Assembly (NCBI GenBank): GCA_036925085.1
Contig: JAUPFP010000020.1
Coordinates: 1,872,001-1,936,000, forward strand
DNA: 64,000 bases
Reading direction: 5' to 3'
From: Brachycybe producta
Taxonomy: Eukaryota > Arthropoda > Diplopoda > Playtdesmida > Andrognathidae
A program made the position numbers and the translations under genes. Numbering within the stretch: position 1 is the stretch's first letter; each line of letters begins with the position of its first letter. This document shows, piece by piece, positions 42,815 to 52,204 of this stretch. The notes under the pieces are model-generated. The model saw only the letters and a program-made list of their open reading frames with translations. It had not been told where the DNA came from and did not search any database.

Positions 42815-44098
42815 TTACGGCTCCGGCGATAGGTGGCCGCGTCGATCCCTCCTCCCGAACTCTCCTTTCGTGGTCGTCTCGTAGAGTCGCTCCAGTGTCT
42901 CCAGCGGGACGACAGTCGACCGCTCCAACGTCGCTAGTACGGTGGCTTCCACGAAGTCTAACATCCGGGTGGCGGAGTAGTCCCTCTCGATGGCCCTCGG
43001 CGAGTGGTGACGAAATCGTCGATCCTGGTTCCGATCAGGAATCAGGGTGGCCAACATCGTTTCGGCGATTAACTCCAGAGTTCTGGTGCGGGATTGCTCC
43101 CGGGTTCCAGGGTGAATCAGTTGAATCACATTTGATTCGTCGCTTGCGTGAAGTGCGACGACGGCGGGATATCCTGGCGTCTCCAAAACTACGGCAGTCC
43201 AGAGGACATCTCTCCTGGGCCGAGGTCGTTCGCTCGATATCTCCCTTCTACTGTTAAACACTCCTAAATATCGGAGTGCGTGTCGTCCTCCGCGTCTAGA
43301 AAAGGAAACTAAACCATTATTAAGGAGACGTAACTGACGCTCCTGTTCCTCTTCTGGTGTCGTCTTCGAAGGCGACGGTGACTTAGGTTTTGCTGCTGGC
43401 TTAGGGATTGCTCCCTGAGATGGCACTGCTATTGGAATGGCAGGGTGTCCTCGGCATCCTTGGAATTGTTCGTCCCGACGAGCTTTGCGGCGGGCAGCGG
43501 ACCCCTGACCTTTCGGTCGTCTAATCTCTCTTGGTCGGTCCCTTGGCGGCGATTGACGGTCGAAGTGGACTTCCCTCCTCTTGTTTCCCTCCCGGACGAC
43601 AGTCACTGTCGATTGTGGCCTGAAAGGGATAACGGGTGGTAGAGATTTGGACGATACTTCTCTTGGTGGTGCTGGGACCGAAATTGGTCCTGGTAGCACC
43701 AGCTTCCTCGTTAACTCCGGCCGGTATCCTCTCACGGTGGGCTCGTCCACTGTGGCCCAACTGTTGGCAGGAGATGCATCACGGACTGGTTTCCTGGTGG
43801 TCGGCAACACGGTGCCGACTTCCGGAACTTCGATGGGTTTTTGGCCCCTCTTGACGCATTCTTCATTTTGCTTAGCGATCCACTCCTTCATGGCTCGCTT
43901 ATCGGCATTCCTCTCTCCTCGGGTGCGGCCCCGGCGATTTGAGGAGTACAACTCGGCTGGTACTCCCCCTTCGGCATCACTGCCGGGCGGCGTGTCCATT
44001 TCCTCTGGGGGTCGCGGGAACTGCTGTCTCGGATCCCGGGCTGGTCCCATGTAGATGTCCGGTTCTGGATCACCTAACTGAGGAGGCGGAGATCTCAT
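42815..44098 (-). CDS. Gypsy 1 ORF3, 427-aa protein of unknown function
   Basis: Starts MRSPPPQLGDPEPDIYMGPA. The ATG overlaps the end of pol by 29 nt in the +1 frame. The protein is proline- and arginine-rich (residues 130-215 strongly basic: RPREIRRPKGQGSAARRKAR). The C-terminal third has two similar helices, LELIAETMLATL (341-352) and LDFVEATVLATL (380-391). There is no signal peptide or membrane segment, so it is not an envelope protein. No known domain recognised. Frame integrity over 1.28 kb and the young age of the copy support a real product, possibly a nucleic-acid-binding accessory protein (inference). How it is translated is unclear; a T7 run lies just upstream in pol (44105-44111). 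Confidence 0.75.
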   Translation of the reverse strand: MRSPPPQLGDPEPDIYMGPARDPRQQFPRPPEEMDTPPGSDAEGGVPAELYSSNRRGRTRGERNADKRAMKEWIAKQNEECVKRGQKPIEVPEVGTVLPTTRKPVRDASPANSWATVDEPTVRGYRPELTRKLVLPGPISVPAPPREVSSKSLPPVIPFRPQSTVTVVREGNKRREVHFDRQSPPRDRPREIRRPKGQGSAARRKARRDEQFQGCRGHPAIPIAVPSQGAIPKPAAKPKSPSPSKTTPEEEQERQLRLLNNGLVSFSRRGGRHALRYLGVFNSRREISSERPRPRRDVLWTAVVLETPGYPAVVALHASDESNVIQLIHPGTREQSRTRTLELIAETMLATLIPDRNQDRRFRHHSPRAIERDYSATRMLDFVEATVLATLERSTVVPLETLERLYETTTKGEFGRRDRRGHLSPEP

Positions 44099-47000
44099 TA
44101 GAGGTAAAAAAACGATTGACTAACTCATCCTCTGATTCGGGGCTCTTTCGCTTCTTGACAGAGTTGCCCGAATCATTCCTATCCTTGCTGGAAGTCGAGG
44201 CATTGCTGCCTAAAGGCTTTTCAGCCGCGATGGCTGCTCCGGTCTTTAGGGCGGCGTCCTCGATTTCCATCTCGTCATTGTCGTGTCCTTCTCCAAATAA
44301 AGCCGTGAAGTTGAATGATCCTTCGCTGCTAGATGATTTCCCTCCGAAAGAGCGCGGCATCTTCTTCTTGAAATTAAACTTTTCGCTGCGTGACACACTT
44401 GAAAATCGCGAAACTTTGGCTTCGCGTCCGTCCTCTATTGAAACAATTTCAAAAGTGGCGTCCAAAATGGCGGCGGCGTCCCCACGTGGTTCTACAGGGT
44501 TGCCAAGTCTAATTTCCGGGTCAGAAGAGGCGGAGCTATTAACTACTTCCGGTTTCTCTTCTTTTGCTCTTCTCTTGATTTCTCCCACCAGGCGGCGCTG
44601 CGCAAGGCGGCAGATTCGAATTTCAGCATCATTTGAAATTTCTTCTTGACTCTCTGGGTCTAATTTGGCCGTTTTAACGCCAAATTTCGCCCATCTTGGT
44701 GGTAAATTAGCTTTTGCATAATTTTTCTTCTCTCCACCACGTGTTTGCACACGGGAATCCAATTGGACTGGTTCTTTTGGAGCAGTTTTCTTTGGTCTCC
44801 CGCGTTTTCTTTTTGGTGGTTCCAGAGGAATTTCTGGAACTTCCTCTTCTTCTTTTTCAGAAGTTTCCGGATGAGTTTCTTGGCTGGCATCGGGGATAAC
44901 TTCTTCTTCTTCACGATGAACTTCTGGAGTATTCTCAACAGGTAAGTTGTCGTCTGCTTCGTTGATAATTTCTTCATCAGCGTCGGACTCTTCCTTGGCG
45001 CTGATAGTCTCTTCAATGTCATCAGGTAAGTTTGTTTGAGGAGCCCTCAGGTCATTGGCCTCGAAATAGGGTCTCATTTGCTGAACATTGACGGTGTCTC
45101 TCATAGTCAGACCAGATCGAGTGACGTACTCGATCTCGTAGACTAGATCGGTTATCTTCTTTGTGACAAGGCAGGGTTCCTTGTATGGCCAGATAAGTTT
45201 CTGAGCCATTCCTGGCTTTGGCACACGATCTCTTATCAGCACTTTCTGACCCGGCTTATAGTCCGGAATCGTACGATGCTTTTCGTCGTACTTTCTTTTC
45301 TGTACCTCTTGGGCAGCTTCGATATTCTTCTTAGCAGCATCCAAAGCTGGATCGGACTGCTCTGCTTCGTCTGTTACGGGCGGTGGCACGATAGGAGCAC
45401 GTGGCATCATGTTGTCCAACGTGGTCCTGGGCTCGCGCCCGAACATCAATCGATATGGCGAAAATTTCGTCGAGTTATGCTCTACCAGATTGTAGGCCAT
45501 AACCGCGTCACCTAATTTCTTTTTCCAGTCAGCCTGCTGCTGAAGGACATCTAAGTGACGTTTCACCACTTCCATGACTGTATGATTCGTTCTTTCTGCC
45601 AACCCATCAGCTTGTGGATGATAGGCGGTCGTGGCAGCATGCTGGATTGCGTAGGTCTTGAAAAACGCTTGAGTCTCATTACTCAAAAATTGGGGTCCTC
45701 GATCAGTGATGATCTTCTGAGGAACTCCAAATTCGTTTACAATTTTATCTTTGACGAAGGCAATTGCTGCCTGAGCGGTTGCTCTTGCCACTGCTTTGGC
45801 GATGCAATACTTCGTCGCGTAGTCCACTGCAATCAAAATATGTTGAACTCCTCCGATTGACTTTGGAAGAGGACCAACATAATCCATCCCCCAACACTCT
45901 GTCGGCTTTCCCACAATGATTGGTTGTAACAATCCAGGTACTTTTTGGTGCGACAGTTTGGTTCTCTGACAGATGTGGCACGACCTGACATAGTCGGCGA
46001 CATCTGCTTTCATTGTTTTCCAGTAGAATCTCTTCTGGATTCTCTTCATCGTTTTGGTGAATCCGAAATGTCCGGCCTCAGGCACATCATGGAGCATCTC
46101 GAGAATCCCAATCCTCAATTGTCGGGGCACAGTACACGTTAGTACTGGCACGGTGTCTTCATACTTCATGTGGTATAAAACGCCATCCACTATCGCAAAC
46201 TTCTTGTGATAGGGATGCAGTCGATCTTGCTGGAGTGATTCTTTGATGAGGAGAAGTTCTTCATCAAGGGATTGCTCCCGTTCCCACTGGAAATCGTTGT
46301 AGACAGTAAAGATGTGAAGGTCTTCGAGAGCTTCCATCTCTCCATTCTTCTGCTTCCAATTAGCAGGAACGTTGCTCTCGTAACGTGAGACACAATCGGC
46401 GTCCACGTGCGTTTTACCCTTCTTGTAAACTACCTCATAATCATATGGCTGTAGTTTCATCTGCCATTTACCCAATCGGCCATCTAAATTCTGTGCTGTT
46501 CTTAAATAACACAGGGCCTTATGATCGGTAAATATCTTGAATTTCCGGTTGAAAACATACGGTCTGGCTTTTTCTATGCCATAAACGATTGCAAGACATT
46601 CTTTTTCAGTCGTTCCGTAGTTTCGTTCTGCTCCTTGGAGTTTTCGGCTGTAGTAACCTAGAACTCCAGGTTTCCTTTCGTTTTTCGCATACTGATAGAT
46701 TATGACACCAATCTGGTAATCGCAAGCATCAGTGTGCAAGGCAATTTCTGCCTCCGGATCATACAAAGTTAGAATCGGAGCGGAGCAAAGAGCCTTCTTC
46801 AGACCATCAAAAGCGACCTCGCAGTCGTCATTCCACTTGAAGTCCAGGTCCTTCTTGACTAGGGCTTGCATTGGTTTGGCGATCTTGGAATAGTTTTCAA
46901 TGAAACGGTTGTAGTAGCCGGTCATTCCAAGGAAGCTTCTGGCGTCAGTCACATTTTTCGGTGCAGGAAATCCTTGAATCGTCTGCACTTTCTCTTCATC

Positions 47001-49409
47001 AGGTCGAATACCAAGGGCACTAATCTTGTGTCCAAGGTAGTTGATCTCGTCTTCTCCGAAGAAACATTTGCTGGGTTGAAGACTTAAATTGGCGTTCCGG
47101 ATGAGCACCAAGATATCTCTCAATCTTTTCATGAACTCTTCGAAGTTCTTCGCAAAGATGACGATGTCATCTAAATAGACCAGGCAGGTCTCCCATTTGT
47201 GGCCTGCTAGTAACAAATCCAAAGCACGCTGCATCGTTGCAGGTGCGTTCATCAAACCAAACGGCATTCTGTTAAATTCGTAGAGGCCATTTGTGCATAC
47301 GAAAGCCGTTTTTTCTCGATCTCTTTCTTCCACTGGAAATTGCCAATAACCTGATATTAAATCCAAGGTTGCAAAGATCGTGGCTCCAGACAGAGAGTCG
47401 AAAGCGTCATCTATCCGTGGTAACGGATATTGGTCGGATTTGGTTTGAGCATTTAGTTTGCGATAATCGACGCAAAATCGATGCTGACCATTCTTCTTCT
47501 TGACAATCACCACCGGACTTGCGTACGGACTCTTGGATGGGCTAACAATGCCGGCGTCCAACATATCACGTAGTGTCGACTTGATGATCTCTCTCTGAGC
47601 AGGTGAAGTACGCCGGAGCGGTTCTCGAACCGGCGGGTTTTCACCCGTGTCAATCACGTGTTTTGCCAAATTTGTCTTTTTCAAGTCGGAGGTCTTGAAG
47701 GCAAAGATGTCTCTAAATTCTCCGAGAAGTTTCCGAATCGCCATTTGTTCTTCTCTTGAACGATTCGGGTTGACATTCAGACTGTCTTGAAATTTGACAT
47801 AGTCTTGCACTGTCACTTCGTCACTCTGTGCTTCAATTTTATAAATCGAGGGGCCCACAGGCACATCAAGAGCTGTAATGGCATCCTCGATCTCTGCGAT
47901 CGTTTCTCTGGCTCCGAGGTGAATAACCTCTCCAGACGGATTGAAGATTTGAATTTGAAGGATAGACTTTCCTCTTCCTTCAATGATCCCGGGAGAAACT
48001 TTGACTCCTCTCTGCTGGAACGTGCTTTCGCACGAGTCGATGAATTGAAGACTACCTTCTTGTAGATCATCAGGAGCATTGACCTCGACGATTGCAATTT
48101 TTTTCGGATCCAGCACGAGATTCTGGACCAGACGTAGCTTAGCTGGCCCCTTATTCAGGAGTTTCTCTTGCAGATCTTCCTCTTCTTTATTCTTAAGATT
48201 TTCAATAAAATCTTCTGCTTTTTGGTTCTTTTGGAGAGTGTCCGGCAACAGTTCCTCTCCAAAATACACTTTCTTTCTGTTCATGTCAAGGCAAAGGTTG
48301 AGGTCTTTACCGAGATCGTTTCCCAGCAAAGCCTCACGTCGTCCTTTGATGACAATCAGCTTTCCTCTGACAAGTTTTTCGGCGACTCGAATCGGCACGA
48401 TGACTTGTCCCATGATGTTTAATGGATTTCCTCCGGCGCCAGTCAAATTCGGCGGAAAAGGTAGCGGATCCATTACCAACTTCATTTCTTTGACTAGTGA
48501 CTCACTTATGACAGAAGCTTCGGCACCACTGTCGGTAGTCATCACTAACTCACGACCTCCGAAGTTCACACGAACTTTGGGAGCCGTCTGCTCATCTTGT
48601 TGTTGGACTTGAAGTTCACGAGGCGTGACTGTCTCAGTCAACTTGGTCCAAACATCTTGTATTGTCTTCGAACAACACTGGTTTTTCAACCGACAGAGAA
48701 GACTAGACTCTGCAGCTGAATTAACAGGTGTGGCTACTTTCTTTTTCGCCACTCCATGTTCTGCTTTGGTTTTAACAAGAGTAGCTCCTTTTGAGACTAC
48801 TACCTGTTCTGCTTGGTTTTTAGCAAGAGTAGCTCCTTTTGAGACAACTACTTGCTCTTCTTTAGTCTTAACAGGTGTGGTTACTTTCTTTTTCGCCACA
48901 CACTGTTCTGCTTGAGTTATAACAGGTGTGGTTACTTTCTTTTTCGCCACACACTGCTCTGCTTGATTGTTAACAGAAGTAGCTCCTTTTGAGACTACTA
49001 TCTGTTCTGCTCGATTGGACATCTTGGCGTCGTTCGTCTTTACAAACGACGTAGAGGCCCCACTTTGCAGTGGGTTCCGCCGGCTCCCATTGTCGTGAAT
49101 GGTACGGATGTGGATCCCATCTCCAAAGTCTGCTTTATGTCGTGGAGAGTCCTTTAGCTGCACCGCAGCACAGCTCTGCTTAGGAGTCGTTGATTCCTCT
49201 TCTCTGTTGTCGTTTTGGCACAGGCTACCCAGACCTGGAGGCATCCCAGCATGGTTGACCGCAGCCAAACCAATAGATCCTCTCGTTATCTGGTCCTGTC
49301 GGACCGTGACGTCAACCTTTGCAGGTTTCGTTGACTCCTCTTCTTTCGGGCTCTCGTTGACATCTTTTTCGGGCGTCACTACTTTGGGTGCGAGTGGCGC
49401 CCTTAGTAG
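44070..49409 (-). CDS. pol: Gypsy 1 Pol: protease-RT-RNase H-integrase
   Basis: Open frame of 1769 codons from a GTG at 49379, but open upstream to the frameshift site at 49409, so it is probably made as Gag-Pol. Residues (from 49379): two alternating 16-18-aa repeats at 121-221; aspartic protease TDSGAEASVI (D283); RT with VYLDDIVIF (735-738); RNase H with HTDACD (D884), E926, D952 and HVDADCVSR; integrase zinc finger H1097/H1104/C1134/C1137; catalytic D1166, D1226 and E1262 (35 residues between the last two); GPY/F-like segment near 1397; acidic tail; AT-hook KRKRGRPKK (1523-1531). A long extra C-terminal tail (about 330 aa) follows. All catalytic residues are present. Confidence 0.95.
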   Translation of the reverse strand, partial: LLRAPLAPKVVTPEKDVNESPKEEESTKPAKVDVTVRQDQITRGSIGLAAVNHAGMPPGLGSLCQNDNREEESTTPKQSCAAVQLKDSPRHKADFGDGIHIRTIHDNGSRRNPLQSGASTSFVKTNDAKMSNRAEQIVVSKGATSVNNQAEQCVAKKKVTTPVITQAEQCVAKKKVTTPVKTKEEQVVVSKGATLAKNQAEQVVVSKGATLVKTKAEHGVAKKKVATPVNSAAESSLLCRLKNQCCSKTIQDVWTKLTETVTPRELQVQQQDEQTAPKVRVNFGGRELVMTTDSGAEASVISESLVKEMKLVMDPLPFPPNLTGAGGNPLNIMGQVIVPIRVAEKLVRGKLIVIKGRREALLGNDLGKDLNLCLDMNRKKVYFGEELLPDTLQKNQKAEDFIENLKNKEEEDLQEKLLNKGPAKLRLVQNLVLDPKKIAIVEVNAPDDLQEGSLQFIDSCESTFQQRGVKVSPGIIEGRGKSILQIQIFNPSGEVIHLGARETIAEIEDAITALDVPVGPSIYKIEAQSDEVTVQDYVKFQDSLNVNPNRSREEQMAIRKLLGEFRDIFAFKTSDLKKTNLAKHVIDTGENPPVREPLRRTSPAQREIIKSTLRDMLDAGIVSPSKSPYASPVVIVKKKNGQHRFCVDYRKLNAQTKSDQYPLPRIDDAFDSLSGATIFATLDLISGYWQFPVEERDREKTAFVCTNGLYEFNRMPFGLMNAPATMQRALDLLLAGHKWETCLVYLDDIVIFAKNFEEFMKRLRDILVLIRNANLSLQPSKCFFGEDEINYLGHKISALGIRPDEEKVQTIQGFPAPKNVTDARSFLGMTGYYNRFIENYSKIAKPMQALVKKDLDFKWNDDCEVAFDGLKKALCSAPILTLYDPEAEIALHTDACDYQIGVIIYQYAKNERKPGVLGYYSRKLQGAERNYGTTEKECLAIVYGIEKARPYVFNRKFKIFTDHKALCYLRTAQNLDGRLGKWQMKLQPYDYEVVYKKGKTHVDADCVSRYESNVPANWKQKNGEMEALEDLHIFTVYNDFQWEREQSLDEELLLIKESLQQDRLHPYHKKFAIVDGVLYHMKYEDTVPVLTCTVPRQLRIGILEMLHDVPEAGHFGFTKTMKRIQKRFYWKTMKADVADYVRSCHICQRTKLSHQKVPGLLQPIIVGKPTECWGMDYVGPLPKSIGGVQHILIAVDYATKYCIAKAVARATAQAAIAFVKDKIVNEFGVPQKIITDRGPQFLSNETQAFFKTYAIQHAATTAYHPQADGLAERTNHTVMEVVKRHLDVLQQQADWKKKLGDAVMAYNLVEHNSTKFSPYRLMFGREPRTTLDNMMPRAPIVPPPVTDEAEQSDPALDAAKKNIEAAQEVQKRKYDEKHRTIPDYKPGQKVLIRDRVPKPGMAQKLIWPYKEPCLVTKKITDLVYEIEYVTRSGLTMRDTVNVQQMRPYFEANDLRAPQTNLPDDIEETISAKEESDADEEIINEADDNLPVENTPEVHREEEEVIPDASQETHPETSEKEEEEVPEIPLEPPKRKRGRPKKTAPKEPVQLDSRVQTRGGEKKNYAKANLPPRWAKFGVKTAKLDPESQEEISNDAEIRICRLAQRRLVGEIKRRAKEEKPEVVNSSASSDPEIRLGNPVEPRGDAAAILDATFEIVSIEDGREAKVSRFSSVSRSEKFNFKKKMPRSFGGKSSSSEGSFNFTALFGEGHDNDEMEIEDAALKTGAAIAAEKPLGSNASTSSKDRNDSGNSVKKRKSPESEDELVNRFFTSNEISASSVR
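48725..49015. repeat. In-frame tandem repeats in pol N-terminus
   Basis: DNA repeats of about 50 bp encode alternating VVVSKGATLVKNQAEQ-type and CVAKKKVTTPV-type units, between the frameshift and the protease. Confidence 0.85.
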
Positions 49410-49415
49410 TTTAAA
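49375..49415 (-). promoter_or_regulatory. -1 ribosomal frameshift signal, gag-pol junction
   Basis: Minus strand reads T TTA AAC in the gag frame (49415-49409), the classic X XXY YYZ slippery heptamer. Six bases of spacer (TACTAA, including the gag stop) are followed by GGGCGCCACT, 12-nt loop, AGTGACGCCC, a 10-bp stem with one mismatch (49402-49371). Slipping back one base enters the pol frame exactly. Confidence 0.9.
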
Positions 49416-50869
49416 GTTGTCAGATGGTTGTCAAAATGGAAATAATGCATTCGATTATTTATTAGGACAGGCACCATCTTCATTCCATTGGGTAGAACAT
49501 GGATTTCGTCGGCGCGGATAACTTTCGGCGCCGTCGTTTCCGACGGTTCATCAACTCTACTAACTGGAGTTGGTGGAGTCATCTTGTTCTCCTCCTTCTT
49601 CGGTTTCGGTTCGTTGGGGCACTGGAACGCTCGATGTCCAGGCTCCTGACATTGATAACAGATGAGTGGTCCAGTAGACTTCCTTCTCTGCTGGGGTCTC
49701 GATCCACCATCTCGATTTGGTTGTGAATCCTGCGTCTTTTCAGACGTGGCCGGATTCTTAGGAGTCCACGTCTGCTTCCTTTGTTGTTGCTGCTGTTGTT
49801 GCTTCTGCTGCTGAGGCTTCTGCTGCTGGGCCGGTTGGTTACCAGTAGACGTCCTGTACACTAGCATCTTCTCCTCTATTAGTTCTCCTTCTGTTTGGGC
49901 TGCAAATTTAACAAAGTCATATAAATTGTCTTTAGGTGCCCCAAATAGATACTGTTTGAGAGATGGTAGCAGGCTCTTCCTCAGGCTGGAGATCAACAAA
50001 GAGTCGTCATCATTGGGATGTATCCTTCGATACATCTCTGCATACTCTTCCGCATAGACTTTGAAGGTTTCGTTGTCCTTCTGAGTCCTTGCGGACAGCT
50101 CGTTCTTCATCCTCACTTTCTGGTCTGGCAATAGGAATTCATTAATTATTCCATTTCTCATCATGATCCAATTGATCTCGCCATATTCCAAACGGAAACG
50201 AGCAAGCCATTTGATCGCTCGTTTTCGAAGGAGACCAGTAAAGTGGCTGCATCGCTGCAGGGAGTTCCACTGGTGCGCAATCGCAATATCTTCGAACTCT
50301 TCGATATATAGAAGGATGTTTTCAGACCCAGTATACTTCGGAAAACCCTGGAGTGGATGTAGCGAATTCTTTTCAGAATACGGCGTAGGTCCCAGGTTTG
50401 GAGTCCATTCAGGAGCTTCAGGCCTGAGCTTTCGCCCGGATTCTGTCGGTGATTTGCTTCTATTTCTGAGATTTCTCTCATGTGTGTGTTCAAAGCGGTG
50501 TGGAGTCGATTCTCCACATAACCGTCTTACCAATTCTTCTCGACTTTCAGGAGTAGCGTCTTTCATTAGTTCGGCAAACCGGTCGACCATCTTCTGCTCG
50601 TTGCTTCGTCGAGAGGCCTCAGAAGATGCTTCAGTCTTGAGTCGGGTGTCGGCTTGTCGTTCTTCGTCTTCAGCACGCTGTTCTTCCTCCTGGAGTCGCT
50701 TCTCTGACGCAAGGGCCCTCAGCTTGTCCTCCTTCTCCTGCTTCCGTGCTTCTCGGGCAACACGGCGTGTTTCCCGAGCTTTCGCTCGTTCCTTTACGAG
50801 CTGTTCACGTCGGCGTCTGTATTGGAGCTGCTGGGAGAACCTTGCGGTTATTCCGTTGGTATTCATCAT
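49403..50869 (-). CDS. gag: Gypsy 1 Gag, 488 aa
   Basis: Structural protein forming the intracellular particle. Starts MMNTNGITARFSQQ. The N-terminal 15-100 is a highly charged R/E-rich coiled coil. A retrotransposon-gag core follows (about 170-330; YIEEFEDIAIAHQW, RAIKWLARF, NETFKVYAEEYAEMYRR). Then a glutamine tract (345-363) and one CCHC zinc knuckle CYQCQEPGHRAFQC (C404, C407, H412, C417) that would bind the RNA. It ends NHLTTLNY TAA; the stop lies in the frameshift spacer. The leader between PBS and ATG is about 155 bp. Confidence 0.93.
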   Translation of the reverse strand: MMNTNGITARFSQQLQYRRRREQLVKERAKARETRRVAREARKQEKEDKLRALASEKRLQEEEQRAEDEERQADTRLKTEASSEASRRSNEQKMVDRFAELMKDATPESREELVRRLCGESTPHRFEHTHERNLRNRSKSPTESGRKLRPEAPEWTPNLGPTPYSEKNSLHPLQGFPKYTGSENILLYIEEFEDIAIAHQWNSLQRCSHFTGLLRKRAIKWLARFRLEYGEINWIMMRNGIINEFLLPDQKVRMKNELSARTQKDNETFKVYAEEYAEMYRRIHPNDDDSLLISSLRKSLLPSLKQYLFGAPKDNLYDFVKFAAQTEGELIEEKMLVYRTSTGNQPAQQQKPQQQKQQQQQQQRKQTWTPKNPATSEKTQDSQPNRDGGSRPQQRRKSTGPLICYQCQEPGHRAFQCPNEPKPKKEENKMTPPTPVSRVDEPSETTAPKVIRADEIHVLPNGMKMVPVLINNRMHYFHFDNHLTTLNY

Positions 50870-51024
50870 TATGTATCGTAATTTGTGTCAATAAAAACGT
50901 AAAAATGTTTCAAAAAAAAAATTTTGTTTGGTTTCAAAATTGTTTGCACAATTGAATTACGATAGTTCTCGTGTTTTTCAACACGTTTCTTAGGGCAAAA
51001 CGAGGTAGCAAGTTTTATAAACTA

Positions 51025-51040
51025 CCCCGCACCTCCACCA
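51025..51040 (-). promoter_or_regulatory. Primer binding site, tRNA-Ala-like
   Basis: On the minus strand TGGTGGAGGTGCGGGG begins five bases after the 5' LTR. It would pair with a tRNA 3' end CCTCCACCA; animal tRNA-Ala ends CTCCACCA, so tRNA-Ala is the likely primer (inference). Confidence 0.7.
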
Positions 51041-51045
51041 TATAT

Positions 51046-51969
51046 TGTGACGGACCTTTTTCCGCTAGTAGAATCTGCTCTTTTTGGTTAATACGAGCGA
51101 GTTTACACTCGTATTGATAGTGGTTGGCTAGGCCACTAATTCTACTGGCCCGGGAGGACTAGACCAATATAACGTCTATTTTATGTCCTCACTAGTCTCT
51201 GGCAAAAGACTTCACAGTCTTGAGGATCTTTAATCTCTGTATCTCTCGGACTTTCGTCCGTAAATCTGCCCTAAGAATCGTGTAAAAATATACTCACTGG
51301 TGCGTTGCAGGTTTGCACCTGTTGGGACCCTTTTGATGTATCCAAATAGGTGAAGACCTGCAAATGATGAATTCACAATCGCGGAATTTAAGTTTCGAAT
51401 AAAAGAAAACACCACTGGTTTAAATATAGAAAAATGGTTTATTTCGCAGATAAAATATAATGTTGGCGAACTGGCATTAAACACAACACATAGAAATATC
51501 ACTTAGAAAAAATATTAAAAGAAAAGAACCGGGCCAAAATCGGCCATAGGTTCGGTATATAATCAGAAGTTTAAAAAGCGTTTTTTAACATTAAAAATGT
51601 AACTCCTTATATACCCTGAGAATCCGCAAGTCGGATTCTCAGGGCACAATTCGATCATTGGTTAAAACAATATTTTGGACCAAATGGACCAATCAAAGGA
51701 TTGATCCACTTGTCCAAAACCATGATTCATCTCCTGTTGTCACACATAGGTGACAACAGAAGAAATCAAAACAAAATCAAACTTTAAACGAATAACATGA
51801 GGGGGGAACGAAAAGGTCAGATGATTATCTCATCACATATGATATCTGGGTCACTTGGTACCAAAAGTACCGAGTGACCCAGAAGCTAAATAAAGTACAG
51901 GGTGACGTTAAACCCAAAAAAAACGCAAACGCTAAAGAGCGGAAATAAGCGGCGGGCCCAAACGTCTCA
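51046..51969 (-). repeat. Gypsy 1 5' LTR
   Basis: 924 bp, same as the 3' LTR except one G/C difference (TTTTTGGTTAAT versus TTTTTCGTTAAT) and one extra A near the end. Promoter TATATAA at 51607-51613 and AATAAA at 51438-51443 on the minus strand. Confidence 0.95.
51607..51613 (-). promoter_or_regulatory. Gypsy 1 TATA box
   Basis: GGGTATATAAGGAG on the minus strand in the 5' LTR. A perfect 13-bp hairpin lies immediately upstream. Confidence 0.75.
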
Positions 51970-52204
51970 CTATAATAGATAGAAAAATGAACACTAATAT
52001 TAAAAAAATGGTTTTTTTCCGTTCACAGTGTATATGACACTTCATTTACATATTACAACTATATATTTTAAGACATATCAAAAGATAAAAATACATATAT
52101 GTATGGTTTTTCCCTTATGCTTCTCGTTGTTTTCAGGTTGGACATGCAATGATAATCAACTGTTGATTTATTGTTGCATATCCCACTTGAATAAACCAAC
52201 TGTT

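Larger units (their letters stand above)
41616..51973 (-). mobile_element. Gypsy element 1, complete and very young
   Basis: Ty3/Gypsy retrotransposon of 10,350 bp (41620-51969) with 4-bp duplication CTAT at 41616-41619 and 51970-51973. Two LTRs of 923 and 924 bp differ by one substitution and one A in a homopolymer. Order on the minus strand: 5' LTR, PBS, gag, pol (protease, RT, RNase H, integrase), ORF3, polypurine tract, 3' LTR. All three ORFs are open, so it is potentially active. Confidence 0.96.

Noticed and set aside
42815..44098. ORF3 as an envelope gene
   Set aside because: Position fits, but the product has no signal peptide, membrane span or cysteine pattern of an envelope protein.
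43581..44649. Long plus-strand ORFs opposite pol and ORF3 (157, 236 codons)
   Set aside because: Shadow frames of GC-rich coding sequence; no recognisable domains.
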